Positions 26,029 to 34,013 of a DNA stretch of 64,000 nucleotides are shown piece by piece. Where the stretch lies: the NCBI GenBank assembly GCA_035561515.1, contig DATMXP010000001.1:50672-114671 (forward strand), read 5' to 3'. Numbering within the stretch: the stretch's first letter is position 1; each line of letters starts with the position of its first letter. The translations under genes and the position numbers were made by a program. The notes under the pieces are model-generated. The model saw only the letters and a program-made list of their open reading frames with translations, did no database searches and was not told the origin of the DNA. Source of the DNA: Terriglobales bacterium (GTDB taxonomy: Bacteria > Acidobacteriota > Terriglobia > Terriglobales > Acidobacteriaceae).

Positions 26029-27609
26029 ATGAAACGTGCGACATATAGACGAGACGAACGAGGAGTGGCGCTGTTCATGTCGCTGTTCGCGTTGCTGCTC
26101 CTTACTTCTATTGCTTTGGGATTGATGTTCATCGCCAATACCGAGACTTCGGTGAACTACAACTACCGCGGCTCGTTGCAGGCTTTCTACGCGGCCAAAG
26201 CGGGTACGCAGGACGCTGTCGAACGGTTGCGCCCGGAGGCACCTATCCCGGCGGTGCGGCCAACTACGATGCCGACAACCTCCGCCGGCACAGGCGTGGT
26301 TTATCTCATCAACAAGACCTCCAGCAGTGAAGAAGTAACGCCGTGGAGCCTGACACTTTCCGACGGTACAATCAACCCGGTTTATGACAACGAACTCTGC
26401 AACGAGCGATTTGTGGACAGTAGCGGGGTTACGCCTCTGCTGGGTGCAACTTTCGTTCCATCAGGAGCTGGTATTCCGTGCGGTAATGTTCCAACGGGTA
26501 CCTACTACACCAGCATTGCAAGCGCGCTAACCGGAACAGGAACGAGCGCAGCGATACCGTACAAGTGGGCGCGCATAACGCAAAAACAGAACGGCACCTT
26601 TAGTCCGTACTGTCCAAATGGAGATTGCACCAGTCCGGACGCGCCGGTGTGTTGGACGGGGGATCATCAGATTCCCAAGCCCTCTACCTACTCGGCCTGC
26701 GATGCCCCGCCGGTAGGGGCGCCAAAGTATGCGCCTGTGTATGTGATTACGGCGTTGGCGAGTACAGTTCCAGTGAAGTTGGGCACGAACAAGCCAAACG
26801 GTTCGCGGCGTTATTACCAGGCGGAATATGCGCCGATGCCGCCGATCGCGGTGAGTTCCGCCGTTACTTCCAAAGACTCGGTGAATCTGACAGGCAATCT
26901 GCAAGTTAACGGCTACGATCAGTGCTCCTGCCAATGCGCGACCACCGGCAGCGGAGCGGCTACCAAGGACGCGGCTCCCTGCGTCGCGCGAGCCCCGTAT
27001 GCGACTTGCGACAATACCAAGTCCGCCATCTACTCGGCTGGTGACGTCGACAACCCCAACAGTTCTCAAAACATTCTCGCGGGCACTGGCCCAATCATCC
27101 AGGACGTTCCCAGTTGGCCGTCGAATCTGGAGGTCGGGCCGCTCATCGACACGCTAAAACCGGGATCAACAAACGTTGCGACTTGTACCAGCGGGATTTG
27201 CACGCTGAATAGTGGAACAGATGTGTTGGGCACCTTGCCCACTCCCTTTCCACCCACAGACCCGGCCAGTGTTACAACTGCAGGGCAAGTCAGTTATGTT
27301 GACGGAAACATCACGCTGAATGGTGGTGGCGGCTCCGGTATTCTGATCGTGAACGGCGACCTTACCATTCACGGCGGAGGCTTTCAATGGTACGGTCTGA
27401 TCCTTGTGCGAGGCGTTGTTACCTTCCAAGGCGGTGGCTCGGCGGATACTAACATCTACGGCGCCGTGATTGCCGGCGAGAATACGAACGCAAATGCTGA
27501 CACCACCCTGGGCGGCAGCGTGAACATCAAGCTGGACACCTGTGCGCTCGCGAATAGTTTCAAGAACCGCCCGCTTACGTACATCAGCTCTAGAGAATTG
27601 TTGTACTAG
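26029..27609 (+). CDS. PilX-like minor pilin with large beta-rich C-terminal domain
   Basis: The N-terminus DERGVALFMSLFALLLLTSI and FYAAKAGTQDAVERLRP match the PilX N-terminal family, which often lacks a strict pseudopilin Glu5. 526 residues, far longer than classical PilX (about 170-200). The middle has a Cys-rich patch (DQCSCQCATTG); the end has Gly-rich repeated strands (NGGGGSGILIVNGDLTIHGG, GVVTFQGGGSADTNIYGAVI) suggesting a beta-helix-like, possibly adhesive, domain. It may be a tip protein in place of PilY1, which is absent here. Confidence 0.83.
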   Translation: MKRATYRRDERGVALFMSLFALLLLTSIALGLMFIANTETSVNYNYRGSLQAFYAAKAGTQDAVERLRPEAPIPAVRPTTMPTTSAGTGVVYLINKTSSSEEVTPWSLTLSDGTINPVYDNELCNERFVDSSGVTPLLGATFVPSGAGIPCGNVPTGTYYTSIASALTGTGTSAAIPYKWARITQKQNGTFSPYCPNGDCTSPDAPVCWTGDHQIPKPSTYSACDAPPVGAPKYAPVYVITALASTVPVKLGTNKPNGSRRYYQAEYAPMPPIAVSSAVTSKDSVNLTGNLQVNGYDQCSCQCATTGSGAATKDAAPCVARAPYATCDNTKSAIYSAGDVDNPNSSQNILAGTGPIIQDVPSWPSNLEVGPLIDTLKPGSTNVATCTSGICTLNSGTDVLGTLPTPFPPTDPASVTTAGQVSYVDGNITLNGGGGSGILIVNGDLTIHGGGFQWYGLILVRGVVTFQGGGSADTNIYGAVIAGENTNANADTTLGGSVNIKLDTCALANSFKNRPLTYISSRELLY

Positions 27610-27617
27610 GAGTAGAC

Positions 27618-28142
27618 ATGCCCGTTAGGACCATATCCATCATCGTCCTGGTGATTTGCGGATTAGGCTCTTGGACCTTATCCGCTCAGTCAATCGCGGA
27701 AGCGGCGAAAAAGAAACCCGCGAAAAAGGCCTCGCGCGTAATCACGAATGACGAGATTCCGCCCGTGCCGGCAGAGCAGCTCTCGGCGCCGTCATCCGCC
27801 GCATCCGGCACCTCAGTGGACAGCAAGGCGGAGCAGTCGGAAGCGTCAACAGAAGAAAAGAAGGCTCCCGCAGCTTCTGAATCGGCTGACGTGAAGGAAT
27901 TGAACGGCAAACTGGAAACTCTGAAGAAGAACATGTCGGAGCGCCAGGCACGGAGTGTTGAGTACCGTGAGAAAGCTAACCAGGAAACGAACGAATTTCG
28001 GCGCAACAACATGATGCAGATGCTCGCTGCGATGGAGTTCGATCTGAAGAACATGGACAAACAGCGGGAACAACTCGAGAAGGAAATTGCCGACAAGCAG
28101 AAGAACGAAAAGCCGAAAGAGGAACCGAAAGACGGCCAGTAG
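27618..28142 (+). CDS. Exported Lys/Glu-rich coiled-coil protein
   Basis: An N-terminal signal sequence (residues 1-24, cut near SAQ), then a low-complexity Lys/Ala/Ser segment, then a predicted coiled coil from about residue 95 to 165 (KELNGKLETLKKNMSERQ, MEFDLKNMDKQREQLEKEI). No known family. It is 8 bases from the PilX-like stop, so co-transcribed; a periplasmic structural or chaperone role for the pilins is possible, by context only. Confidence 0.78.
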   Translation: MPVRTISIIVLVICGLGSWTLSAQSIAEAAKKKPAKKASRVITNDEIPPVPAEQLSAPSSAASGTSVDSKAEQSEASTEEKKAPAASESADVKELNGKLETLKKNMSERQARSVEYREKANQETNEFRRNNMMQMLAAMEFDLKNMDKQREQLEKEIADKQKNEKPKEEPKDGQ

Positions 28143-28158
28143 TTCCTGCTATGAATTG

Positions 28159-28190
28159 AAAGCCCGGCTCTCCGGAGTCGGGCTTTTCGT
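28159..28190. terminator. Bidirectional intrinsic terminator
   Basis: AAAGCCCGgCTC pairs with GAGtCGGGCTTTT around a 4-base loop; T-tract on the + side and A-tract on the other. It separates the pilin operon from the converging matrixin gene. Confidence 0.85.
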
Positions 28191-28201
28191 TTATCTTCGA
28201 G

Positions 28202-29176
28202 TTATTGCCGCCACCGCGTAGTGAAGTTCGTCTGAAGCGTTGACTGGCCGAATACACCCGGATACGTGTCCACATCGGACTTAGTGACTGGGTCGTCGAG
28301 CGGTTCGGCGGTAACGTTGTAGGTATCCGCCGGAATGCCCCGGATCGTGTAGGTTCCATCAGGCGCAGTCAGCGTACTAATCGGAGATTTCCGGATATTC
28401 CCGCCGATCGGCAGGTTCGAGGTGGTCGATTCGGCGAAGACATGCGCGCCGAATACTCCGCCTCCGTTCGTGAACGCGATGCGTCCGGAGATACTCCCCG
28501 GCGCAAACTGCTGTGAAGCGCTCGGATAAACGGTTGAAATTCCCGCCACATCATCGTAGCTAAGCGTCGTCGTGCTGCCGGCGAACGGGAACATGATGGC
28601 GCGTACAACGCCGGAGTGGTCGAGTCCAAAGAAGTGGCCGATCTCATGCGTGGCAATCACCTGGAGGTTTTCGCCGTCGGTTCCGCCGGTGGTGTACTGC
28701 ACCTTGGGATTGAAGAGGATATCGGACTTGATGATCTGGCCGCCGAAGCGCGAAGTGCCTCCGTGTCCATCGCTTTCGCCGGCATTGTTCGCCGTCGTGG
28801 TGATGGTGATGGCGAGCGTGCTGCTGTCCTGTGTGAAATCGGCGTCAGTACATACAAAGCAAATCAGGTTCTCGTTGCTCGGAGAAGCTTCCTGCGAACC
28901 GACGCCGCTGTTTGCACCCTCGTTAACACCAAGGGCCGCGTTTGGGGCGGTCGTCCAGGTTGCGAAGGACGCGACCATCACATCGTGTACCGAGCGGTTT
29001 CCGGTGACGTTGGACCCGGTGGCTGGGTTCAAGTTCCACACTACCGGAAACGCGGTGAAGTCCCAGCGGTCAACATTGTTGGGACCGCCGGTGAACTGCG
29101 AAAGCCAGGAGTAGCCGGGCGTGACGGCAAGGGCAATCAGGCAGATTGCAGCCAATGCGAACGAGATTCTATTCAC
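28202..29176 (-). CDS. Exported matrixin-like zinc metalloprotease with C-terminal carboxypeptidase-regulatory-like domain
   Basis: Start chosen at GTG 29176 with AAGGCGG 7 bases upstream; it overlaps the preceding gene by 8 bases. Signal peptide of about 22 residues. Metzincin zinc motif HEIGHFFGLDH (His177, His181, His187) with a Met-turn at AIMFP (Met195), so family M10A-like. The C-terminal about 100 residues (GSISGRIAFTNGGGVFGAHV, PDGTYTIRGIPADTYNVTAE) form a CarboxypepD_reg-like beta sandwich. Probably secreted and proteolytic; targets unknown. Last gene of a three-gene minus-strand operon. Confidence 0.9.
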   Translation of the reverse strand: MNRISFALAAICLIALAVTPGYSWLSQFTGGPNNVDRWDFTAFPVVWNLNPATGSNVTGNRSVHDVMVASFATWTTAPNAALGVNEGANSGVGSQEASPSNENLICFVCTDADFTQDSSTLAITITTTANNAGESDGHGGTSRFGGQIIKSDILFNPKVQYTTGGTDGENLQVIATHEIGHFFGLDHSGVVRAIMFPFAGSTTTLSYDDVAGISTVYPSASQQFAPGSISGRIAFTNGGGVFGAHVFAESTTSNLPIGGNIRKSPISTLTAPDGTYTIRGIPADTYNVTAEPLDDPVTKSDVDTYPGVFGQSTLQTNFTTRWRQ

Positions 29177-29711
29177 GCGGCACCGCCTTGCGCACACGCG
29201 CTTCAAGTTCGCTTAGTTTTAATGCTGATCCCCGATAGCGTTTCACCGTATTCCCGGAGAGTTCCTCTCCGTCGGGTGTGCCGTTGGAAACATAATCGGT
29301 GCCGGTGGTGTTGTCGCGAGCGATGCGGAAGTGTCCCTGCATGAGTCCCACGATCACCATGGTTCCGTCGCCCGTGGTGCTGGGACGCAGGAACAGCACT
29401 GCGCGTTCGCCGGTGCTCATGGCCCGGACTCCGGCGACATGCTGCGTGTATCCGCCGGCGCTGCCGCCAAGTTGCTTTACGACGATCGTGTCCGAGGGCG
29501 ACCCCTTAAGCGCACGCGCAACCTTGACGCGCGTGTACGTATAGATACGACTGTGGGTGGCATTCCATCCGGTCCAGGTCTCGACGGACTGGCCCTCGAC
29601 TACGGCCGACGAACCGGACGTAAGCTGCTCGACCGTCATCGGCTTGACCATGGTGGCCGACGCGGCAGCGACAAAGAATAAGCTGAAAAGGAGGACGACT
29701 CGTTGCGTCAC
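29169..29711 (-). CDS. Exported protein of unknown function
   Basis: Signal peptide MTQRVVLLFSLFFVAAASA, then a compact domain: TVEQLTSGSSAVVEGQSVET, YTRVKVARALKGSPSDTIVV, VKQLGGSAGGYTQHVAGVRA, ERAVLFLRPS. This resembles small exported proteins that accompany matrixins in acidobacterial clusters. It overlaps the lipoprotein gene upstream by 4 bases and the matrixin downstream by 8, so it is translationally coupled. It might be a propeptide-like partner or inhibitor; that is speculation. Confidence 0.75.
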   Translation of the reverse strand: MTQRVVLLFSLFFVAAASATMVKPMTVEQLTSGSSAVVEGQSVETWTGWNATHSRIYTYTRVKVARALKGSPSDTIVVKQLGGSAGGYTQHVAGVRAMSTGERAVLFLRPSTTGDGTMVIVGLMQGHFRIARDNTTGTDYVSNGTPDGEELSGNTVKRYRGSALKLSELEARVRKAVPRE

Positions 29712-30271
29712 TGGACGATCTCCAATCCGCCGGTGAAGGCCGTTACGTCTCCCGAAGCGTTCTGGAGATAAACCGTGCGCGCACCCAGTGCCGCGCCGGG
29801 GGTTGCCGTGACGGTGAAGGCGATGCCCGGGGTGTTATCGGTCGCTTGCACGCCGGCTTGGTTCGAGACAGTGATGTCACCGGGCCCGGAGATGCGCACC
29901 TGCATGGAGCCCGTCAGTCCGGGGCCAAACAGAAGGATCCGCTTACTGGATCCGCGGCTCATCACGCCGCCGGTGTTTGAAGCTGATGCGCGACCAGTGA
30001 GATCGTTGACGCCGAGGTTTTGCGCATTCGGCGCAGGTGAAGAGGACGGCGCTGGTACCGTAATGTCGATTCCCGCGACGGTCTGGCCCTGGCCGACGGA
30101 AATCGCCGCAGGAGCGCCCAATTGGACGGTTCCAGAGCTGCCGTTTCCGGAGGGTGGAGGCGGATTGTTGGGCTGGTTTGACCCAGGCGTTGGTGTTAGG
30201 GAACCACCACCGCCACCACCGCAGCCTGCCAGCACAAGAGATAAGAAAAGAAGTGGAAACAATAGACGCAC
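29708..30271 (-). CDS. Lipoprotein of unknown function
   Basis: Lipobox LVLAGC at residues 12-17 followed by six glycines and a Pro/Asn-rich linker. The remaining about 140 residues (AAISVGQGQTVAGIDITVPA, RILLFGPGLTGSMQVRISGP, ARTVYLQNASGDVTAFTGGL) look like beta-sandwich, Ig/IPT-like repeats. First gene of the operon with the exported protein and matrixin. Probably surface- or periplasm-anchored. Confidence 0.78.
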   Translation of the reverse strand: MRLLFPLLFLSLVLAGCGGGGGGSLTPTPGSNQPNNPPPPSGNGSSGTVQLGAPAAISVGQGQTVAGIDITVPAPSSSPAPNAQNLGVNDLTGRASASNTGGVMSRGSSKRILLFGPGLTGSMQVRISGPGDITVSNQAGVQATDNTPGIAFTVTATPGAALGARTVYLQNASGDVTAFTGGLEIVQ

Positions 30272-30387
30272 AGAGAAACCCGTACTGTTTAGAACGGCTT
30301 TCGCCGACCGGAGTTGCTACGCAGCAGGGCAATTGCGGAGTTGAAGCTCGGGTGCTTAGAATCGCAAGTTCACTCATTTGGTGAGAC

Positions 30388-31338
30388 TTGCTGGGGAGAA
30401 GGTCCATACAAGGATTTCGTAAAGAGCTGCTCAGGTGGTACGACGAGAATCGTCGGGACCTGCCATGGAGGCGCACGCAAGATCCGTACCGGATCTGGAT
30501 CTCGGAAATCATGCTCCAGCAGACGCGGGTGGGAGCTGTGCTCGACCACTATCGCCGGTTCCTGGAGCGATTTCCGACCATCGAAGCACTGGCCAGAGCT
30601 CGGCTTCAAACAGTGCTGGGAGCGTGGAGCGGCTTGGGATACTACCGCCGCGCGCGCTTCCTGCATGAATGCTCTAAGCAGGTGGTGCGGCAGCACGGCG
30701 GGCGGTTTCCGGAAACAGCAGAAGGATTAAGACAATTACCCGGAATCGGCCGATACACGGCGGCGGCCATTGCCAGCATTGCGTTCGGGAAACCGGAGGT
30801 GGTGGTCGACGGGAACGTGGAGCGCGTCATCGCCAGGTGGACGGGCAAAGAGCTTGGTCCCGCCGCGACATGGGACATGGCAGCGCGGCTGCTGAGCCCT
30901 CAGCGTCCGGGTGACTTCAACCAGGCCATGATGGAACTGGGCGCTACCGTCTGTATTCCTGCGACGCCGAAATGCGAAGAATGCCCTCTGGTCGCGGATT
31001 GCGCAACGCGGGGACGACATCAGCAGAAATCTCGCGCGTCCCGAAATGTGACATCCTTGGCTTTGGCTTTCACGCAAGAAGAAGACAAATTGCGGCTGAT
31101 GCAGAGGCCGCTTTCGGCGACGGTGATGCCGGGCATGTGGGAACTCCCTGAATGCTCGCCAAATGGACATCCTCCGGCGGCTAAGTTCAAGCATTCGATC
31201 ATGAACACTGACTACCAAGTGACGGTGTTCGAAATGCCGTTTGCCAGAAAAGGCCAGTGGGTCAGCAAATCGCGGCTGTCGACGATGGCCCTGACCGGCC
31301 TGACGAGAAAAATTCTGCAACGTTTTCAGTTGCTGTAA
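30388..31338 (+). CDS. mutY: A/G-specific adenine DNA glycosylase
   Basis: Removes adenine mispaired with 8-oxoguanine. HhH-GPD core: LPWRRTQDPYRIWISEIMLQ, QQTRVGAVLDHY with the catalytic Glu in SEIMLQQT, GLGYYRRAR, LPGIGRYTAAAIASIAFG and VDGNVERVIAR (catalytic Asp); Fe-S motif CIPATPKCEECPLVADC (C-x6-C-x2-C-x5-C). The C-terminal NUDIX-like mismatch-sensing domain is present but short. 316 residues. The start codon is unclear; TTG 30388 is the only in-frame option near the conserved N-terminus. Confidence 0.93.
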   Translation: MLGRRSIQGFRKELLRWYDENRRDLPWRRTQDPYRIWISEIMLQQTRVGAVLDHYRRFLERFPTIEALARARLQTVLGAWSGLGYYRRARFLHECSKQVVRQHGGRFPETAEGLRQLPGIGRYTAAAIASIAFGKPEVVVDGNVERVIARWTGKELGPAATWDMAARLLSPQRPGDFNQAMMELGATVCIPATPKCEECPLVADCATRGRHQQKSRASRNVTSLALAFTQEEDKLRLMQRPLSATVMPGMWELPECSPNGHPPAAKFKHSIMNTDYQVTVFEMPFARKGQWVSKSRLSTMALTGLTRKILQRFQLL

Positions 31339-31355
31339 CTCATAAGAGTGGAGGC

Positions 31356-31856
31356 ATGATGGAAGCTCTGAAAGCTGGCAAGAAAGCGCCAAGCGTCGAG
31401 TTGTCGACTACCGCAGGTCATCATTTTTCATTGGCCGAGGCGCTGCGTAAAGGTCCCGTGGTACTCGCATTTTTCAAGATATCGTGTCCGGTATGTCAAT
31501 TTACGTTCCCGTACCTGGAACGCATTTTCCAGCGTACGAAGGGCACCAACATCAGCGTGGTGGGCGTATCGCAAAACAACCTAAAGGACACGCAGTTCTT
31601 CGCGCGCCAGTATGGGGTAACGTTTCCGGTCGTACTCGACGATCCCGACCGATACGAGGTTTCCAACGCATACGGCCTTACAACCGTGCCCACAATATTC
31701 CTGATCTCACAGGATGGAACCATTGAGGTCTCCTGTGTTGGCTTTGTGAAGGACGACCTGCTCGATATCGCTAAACGGTTAGGCGATGCAACGAAAGCTC
31801 CCGCTGTTCCGGTCTTCGCGAAAAATGAAGACGTGCCGGCGTTCCGTGCCGGTTGA
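31356..31856 (+). CDS. Thioredoxin-like peroxiredoxin/redoxin (AhpC-TSA family)
   Basis: Starts at ATG 31356 or 31359 (GTGGAGG just upstream). APSVELSTTAGHHFSLAEAL, VVLAFFKISCPVCQFTFPYL with an active-site CPVC, VVGVSQNNLKDTQFF, VPTIFLISQDGTIEVSCVGF: a redoxin fold with thioredoxin-like Cys pair. No signal peptide, so cytosolic. Probably a thiol peroxidase or disulfide reductase. It begins 18-21 bases after the mutY stop, so likely co-transcribed; oxidative-damage context fits. Confidence 0.85.
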   Translation: MMEALKAGKKAPSVELSTTAGHHFSLAEALRKGPVVLAFFKISCPVCQFTFPYLERIFQRTKGTNISVVGVSQNNLKDTQFFARQYGVTFPVVLDDPDRYEVSNAYGLTTVPTIFLISQDGTIEVSCVGFVKDDLLDIAKRLGDATKAPAVPVFAKNEDVPAFRAG

Positions 31857-31957
31857 GGGTCGCTAAACTGACCCGCAGGTTGCGGGTCACACAGAACCTC
31901 GTAAAAGCTACACCGGACTTGCCGACCATGCGGCAAAAAGAATACGCTTCTGCTCAC

Positions 31958-32854
31958 ATGCGCCGTTTACGTCTAACTTGTGCAACAGTCTTGTTCTTGT
32001 CGCTTGCCGCAATGGCATTCGGGCAAGCGCGATGGGTCACGTCAAAGCCCGTCGTCAACATGTATTCCAAGCCGAGCCTCGATGCTGATGTCGTCTCGCA
32101 GGCGATCTACGGCGTCACCGTGCAGCAGGTCGCTTCGACTGACAAGAGCTCGGTGATCCCGGAAGGCTGGATTCAAATCAAGACGCCCGACGATTACACC
32201 GGATGGGTGCTGCGCGAGTCGTTCCTTCCGCTCGACGAGAAAGAGAATTACGCGGGGAAAGATAAGCGCGTGGTGACCGTCGCAAATCGCGGCGCGAACG
32301 TCTATCGCGAGCCTGACGTAACCGAGCATGCGCCCGTGCTGGTGCTGCCTTTTGAGGCAGCGCTCGAGGTGATCGGTGTTTCGGAAAAGCAGTCGGATCG
32401 TTGGCTGAAGGTTCGGCTGACGAATGGCTCGGAGGCGTGGGTTCAACGCGGTGACGTGCAGGATCGCACAGGGAAATTGCTCTCGATTCCTGAGTCGATT
32501 GAACTGGCGAAGAAGTTTCTCGGTGTCACCTATACGTGGGGCGGAACCTCAAGCTTCGGGTTCGACTGCTCGGGCTTCACACAGATGCTTATGCGGCAAC
32601 GCGGTGTCGTGATGCCGCGCGATGCCGATGTCCAGGCTCGATGGGATGGTTTCGTCACTGTAAAGAAAGAAGACCTGAAAGCCGGGGACCTGTTGTTCTT
32701 CGGCACTGAGAAATCGATCACTCATACCGGGATGTATATCGGCAACGGCGAGTTCATCCACGACACGACGCATGACCATCCGATGGTGCAGATCAGCCGG
32801 CTCGGTGATCCGTACTGGACGAAACTGCTCGTCATCGCCAAGAGGACAAAATGA
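31958..32854 (+). CDS. Exported NlpC/P60 endopeptidase with SH3b domains (YkfC-like)
   Basis: Signal peptide from ATG 31958 (MRRLRLTCATVLFLSLAAMA, cut near FGQA). Two bacterial SH3-type segments (about 25-90 and 105-165) precede the catalytic domain: FGFDCSGFTQMLMRQRG with the catalytic Cys, AGDLLFFG, and HTGMYIGNGEFIH with the catalytic His. YkfC-type enzymes cut gamma-D-Glu-diamino acid bonds of murein stem peptides. The stop overlaps the epimerase start (ATGA), the same pairing as ykfC/ykfB in Bacillus. Final 298 residues. Confidence 0.88.
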   Translation: MRRLRLTCATVLFLSLAAMAFGQARWVTSKPVVNMYSKPSLDADVVSQAIYGVTVQQVASTDKSSVIPEGWIQIKTPDDYTGWVLRESFLPLDEKENYAGKDKRVVTVANRGANVYREPDVTEHAPVLVLPFEAALEVIGVSEKQSDRWLKVRLTNGSEAWVQRGDVQDRTGKLLSIPESIELAKKFLGVTYTWGGTSSFGFDCSGFTQMLMRQRGVVMPRDADVQARWDGFVTVKKEDLKAGDLLFFGTEKSITHTGMYIGNGEFIHDTTHDHPMVQISRLGDPYWTKLLVIAKRTK

Positions 32855-33966
32855 ATCGACGGGATTGGTTGAAGTCAGCGGGTGCTTTGGGGGTTGCCGC
32901 TTCGCTGCCGGTAGAGTCGTTCGCAATGCCTGCGACCAGCGGTCCAGCGAAGATTGAAACGGAAATCAAGCGGCTGAACCTGCGTCATACGTGGACGACT
33001 ACGATGTCGTCGAGCGAATACCGCGATACGCTGCATGTCCGCTATACGCGCGACGGCATCACCGGATACGGCGAAGGCGCGCCCATTGTGCGCTATAAGG
33101 AAGACGCCAAGTCGGCTCAGGCTGCCGTGCAGTCAGTGCATGACCTGCTCGCGAACACCCATCCCTGGCACGTCGAGGAGTTGGAAACCGAAATCTGGAA
33201 GCGCGTTCCGGGCGAGTGGGCAGGGAAGTCGGCGATGGATATCGCGCTCATGGACTGGCTCGGCAAGAAGCTGGGGATCCCGCTCTACCAGTACTTCGGA
33301 CTGGATCCTGCCAAAGCCCCGGTGACGACGTTCTCGATCGGCATGGATAAGCCGGAAGTGGTTCGCCAGAAAGTCGCGGAAGCGGAACAGTTCCCGGTGC
33401 TGAAGGTGAAGGTTGGCCTTTCGACCGATGAAGAAATGATTGCGTCGGTGCGTAGCGCGACGAAGAAGCCCCTGCGTGTGGACGCCAACGAAGGCTGGAC
33501 GAACAAGGAAGAGGCGGTCAAGAAGATCAACTGGCTGGCGACGCAGGGAGTGGAGTTCATCGAGCAGCCGATTCCGGCATCCATGATCGGCGACATCCGG
33601 TGGATTCGCGAACGCGTGAATATCCCAATCTTCGCCGACGAAGCGTGCGAGCGCCCCGCCGACGTGGTGAAGTGCGCGAATGCAGGGTTCGACGGCGTCA
33701 ACATCAAACTCGACAAAGCTGGCGGGGTTCGTGCGGCTTATACGGCAATCAAGATGGCGAAGGCCCTCGGACTGAAGACGATGCTGGGCTGCATGATTTC
33801 GAGTTCATGCACGTGTACGGCTGCGGCGCATCTGTCGCCGCTGGTCGATTACGCCGACATCGATGGCCCGTTGCTAATCGCGAATGATCCGTATAGAGGC
33901 GTAACGGTGAAGGACGGGAAGCTCGTGTTGCCGGACGGACCGGGGCTGGGGCTGAAAGTTCTGTAG
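32851..33966 (+). CDS. Enolase-superfamily dipeptide epimerase (L-Ala-D/L-Glu epimerase-like) with predicted Tat signal
   Basis: Converts L-Ala-D-Glu released from murein to L-Ala-L-Glu in known relatives. N-terminus MNRRDWLKSAGALGVAASLP is a Tat-like twin-Arg signal. Barrel motifs: VLKVKVG (KxK catalytic Lys), RVDANEGWT (metal Asp), FIEQPI (Glu), FADEACE (Asp) and NIKLDKAGG (second catalytic Lys). The ending GCMISSSCTCTAAAHLSPL matches the epimerase subgroup. Coupled to the NlpC/P60 gene by a 4-base overlap. Export would be unusual, since known YkfB proteins are cytosolic. Confidence 0.88.
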   Translation: MNRRDWLKSAGALGVAASLPVESFAMPATSGPAKIETEIKRLNLRHTWTTTMSSSEYRDTLHVRYTRDGITGYGEGAPIVRYKEDAKSAQAAVQSVHDLLANTHPWHVEELETEIWKRVPGEWAGKSAMDIALMDWLGKKLGIPLYQYFGLDPAKAPVTTFSIGMDKPEVVRQKVAEAEQFPVLKVKVGLSTDEEMIASVRSATKKPLRVDANEGWTNKEEAVKKINWLATQGVEFIEQPIPASMIGDIRWIRERVNIPIFADEACERPADVVKCANAGFDGVNIKLDKAGGVRAAYTAIKMAKALGLKTMLGCMISSSCTCTAAAHLSPLVDYADIDGPLLIANDPYRGVTVKDGKLVLPDGPGLGLKVL

Positions 33967-33984
33967 CTTACATTTAAGTTGGAT

Positions 33985-34012
33985 AAGGCGGGCGCCGAGC
34001 CCGCCTTTTTTT
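33985..34012. terminator. Bidirectional intrinsic terminator
   Basis: AAGGCGGGC pairs with GCCCGCCTT around a 5-base loop, with seven T on the + side. It lies between the epimerase and the converging folD stop. Confidence 0.93.
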
Positions 34013-34013
34013 G

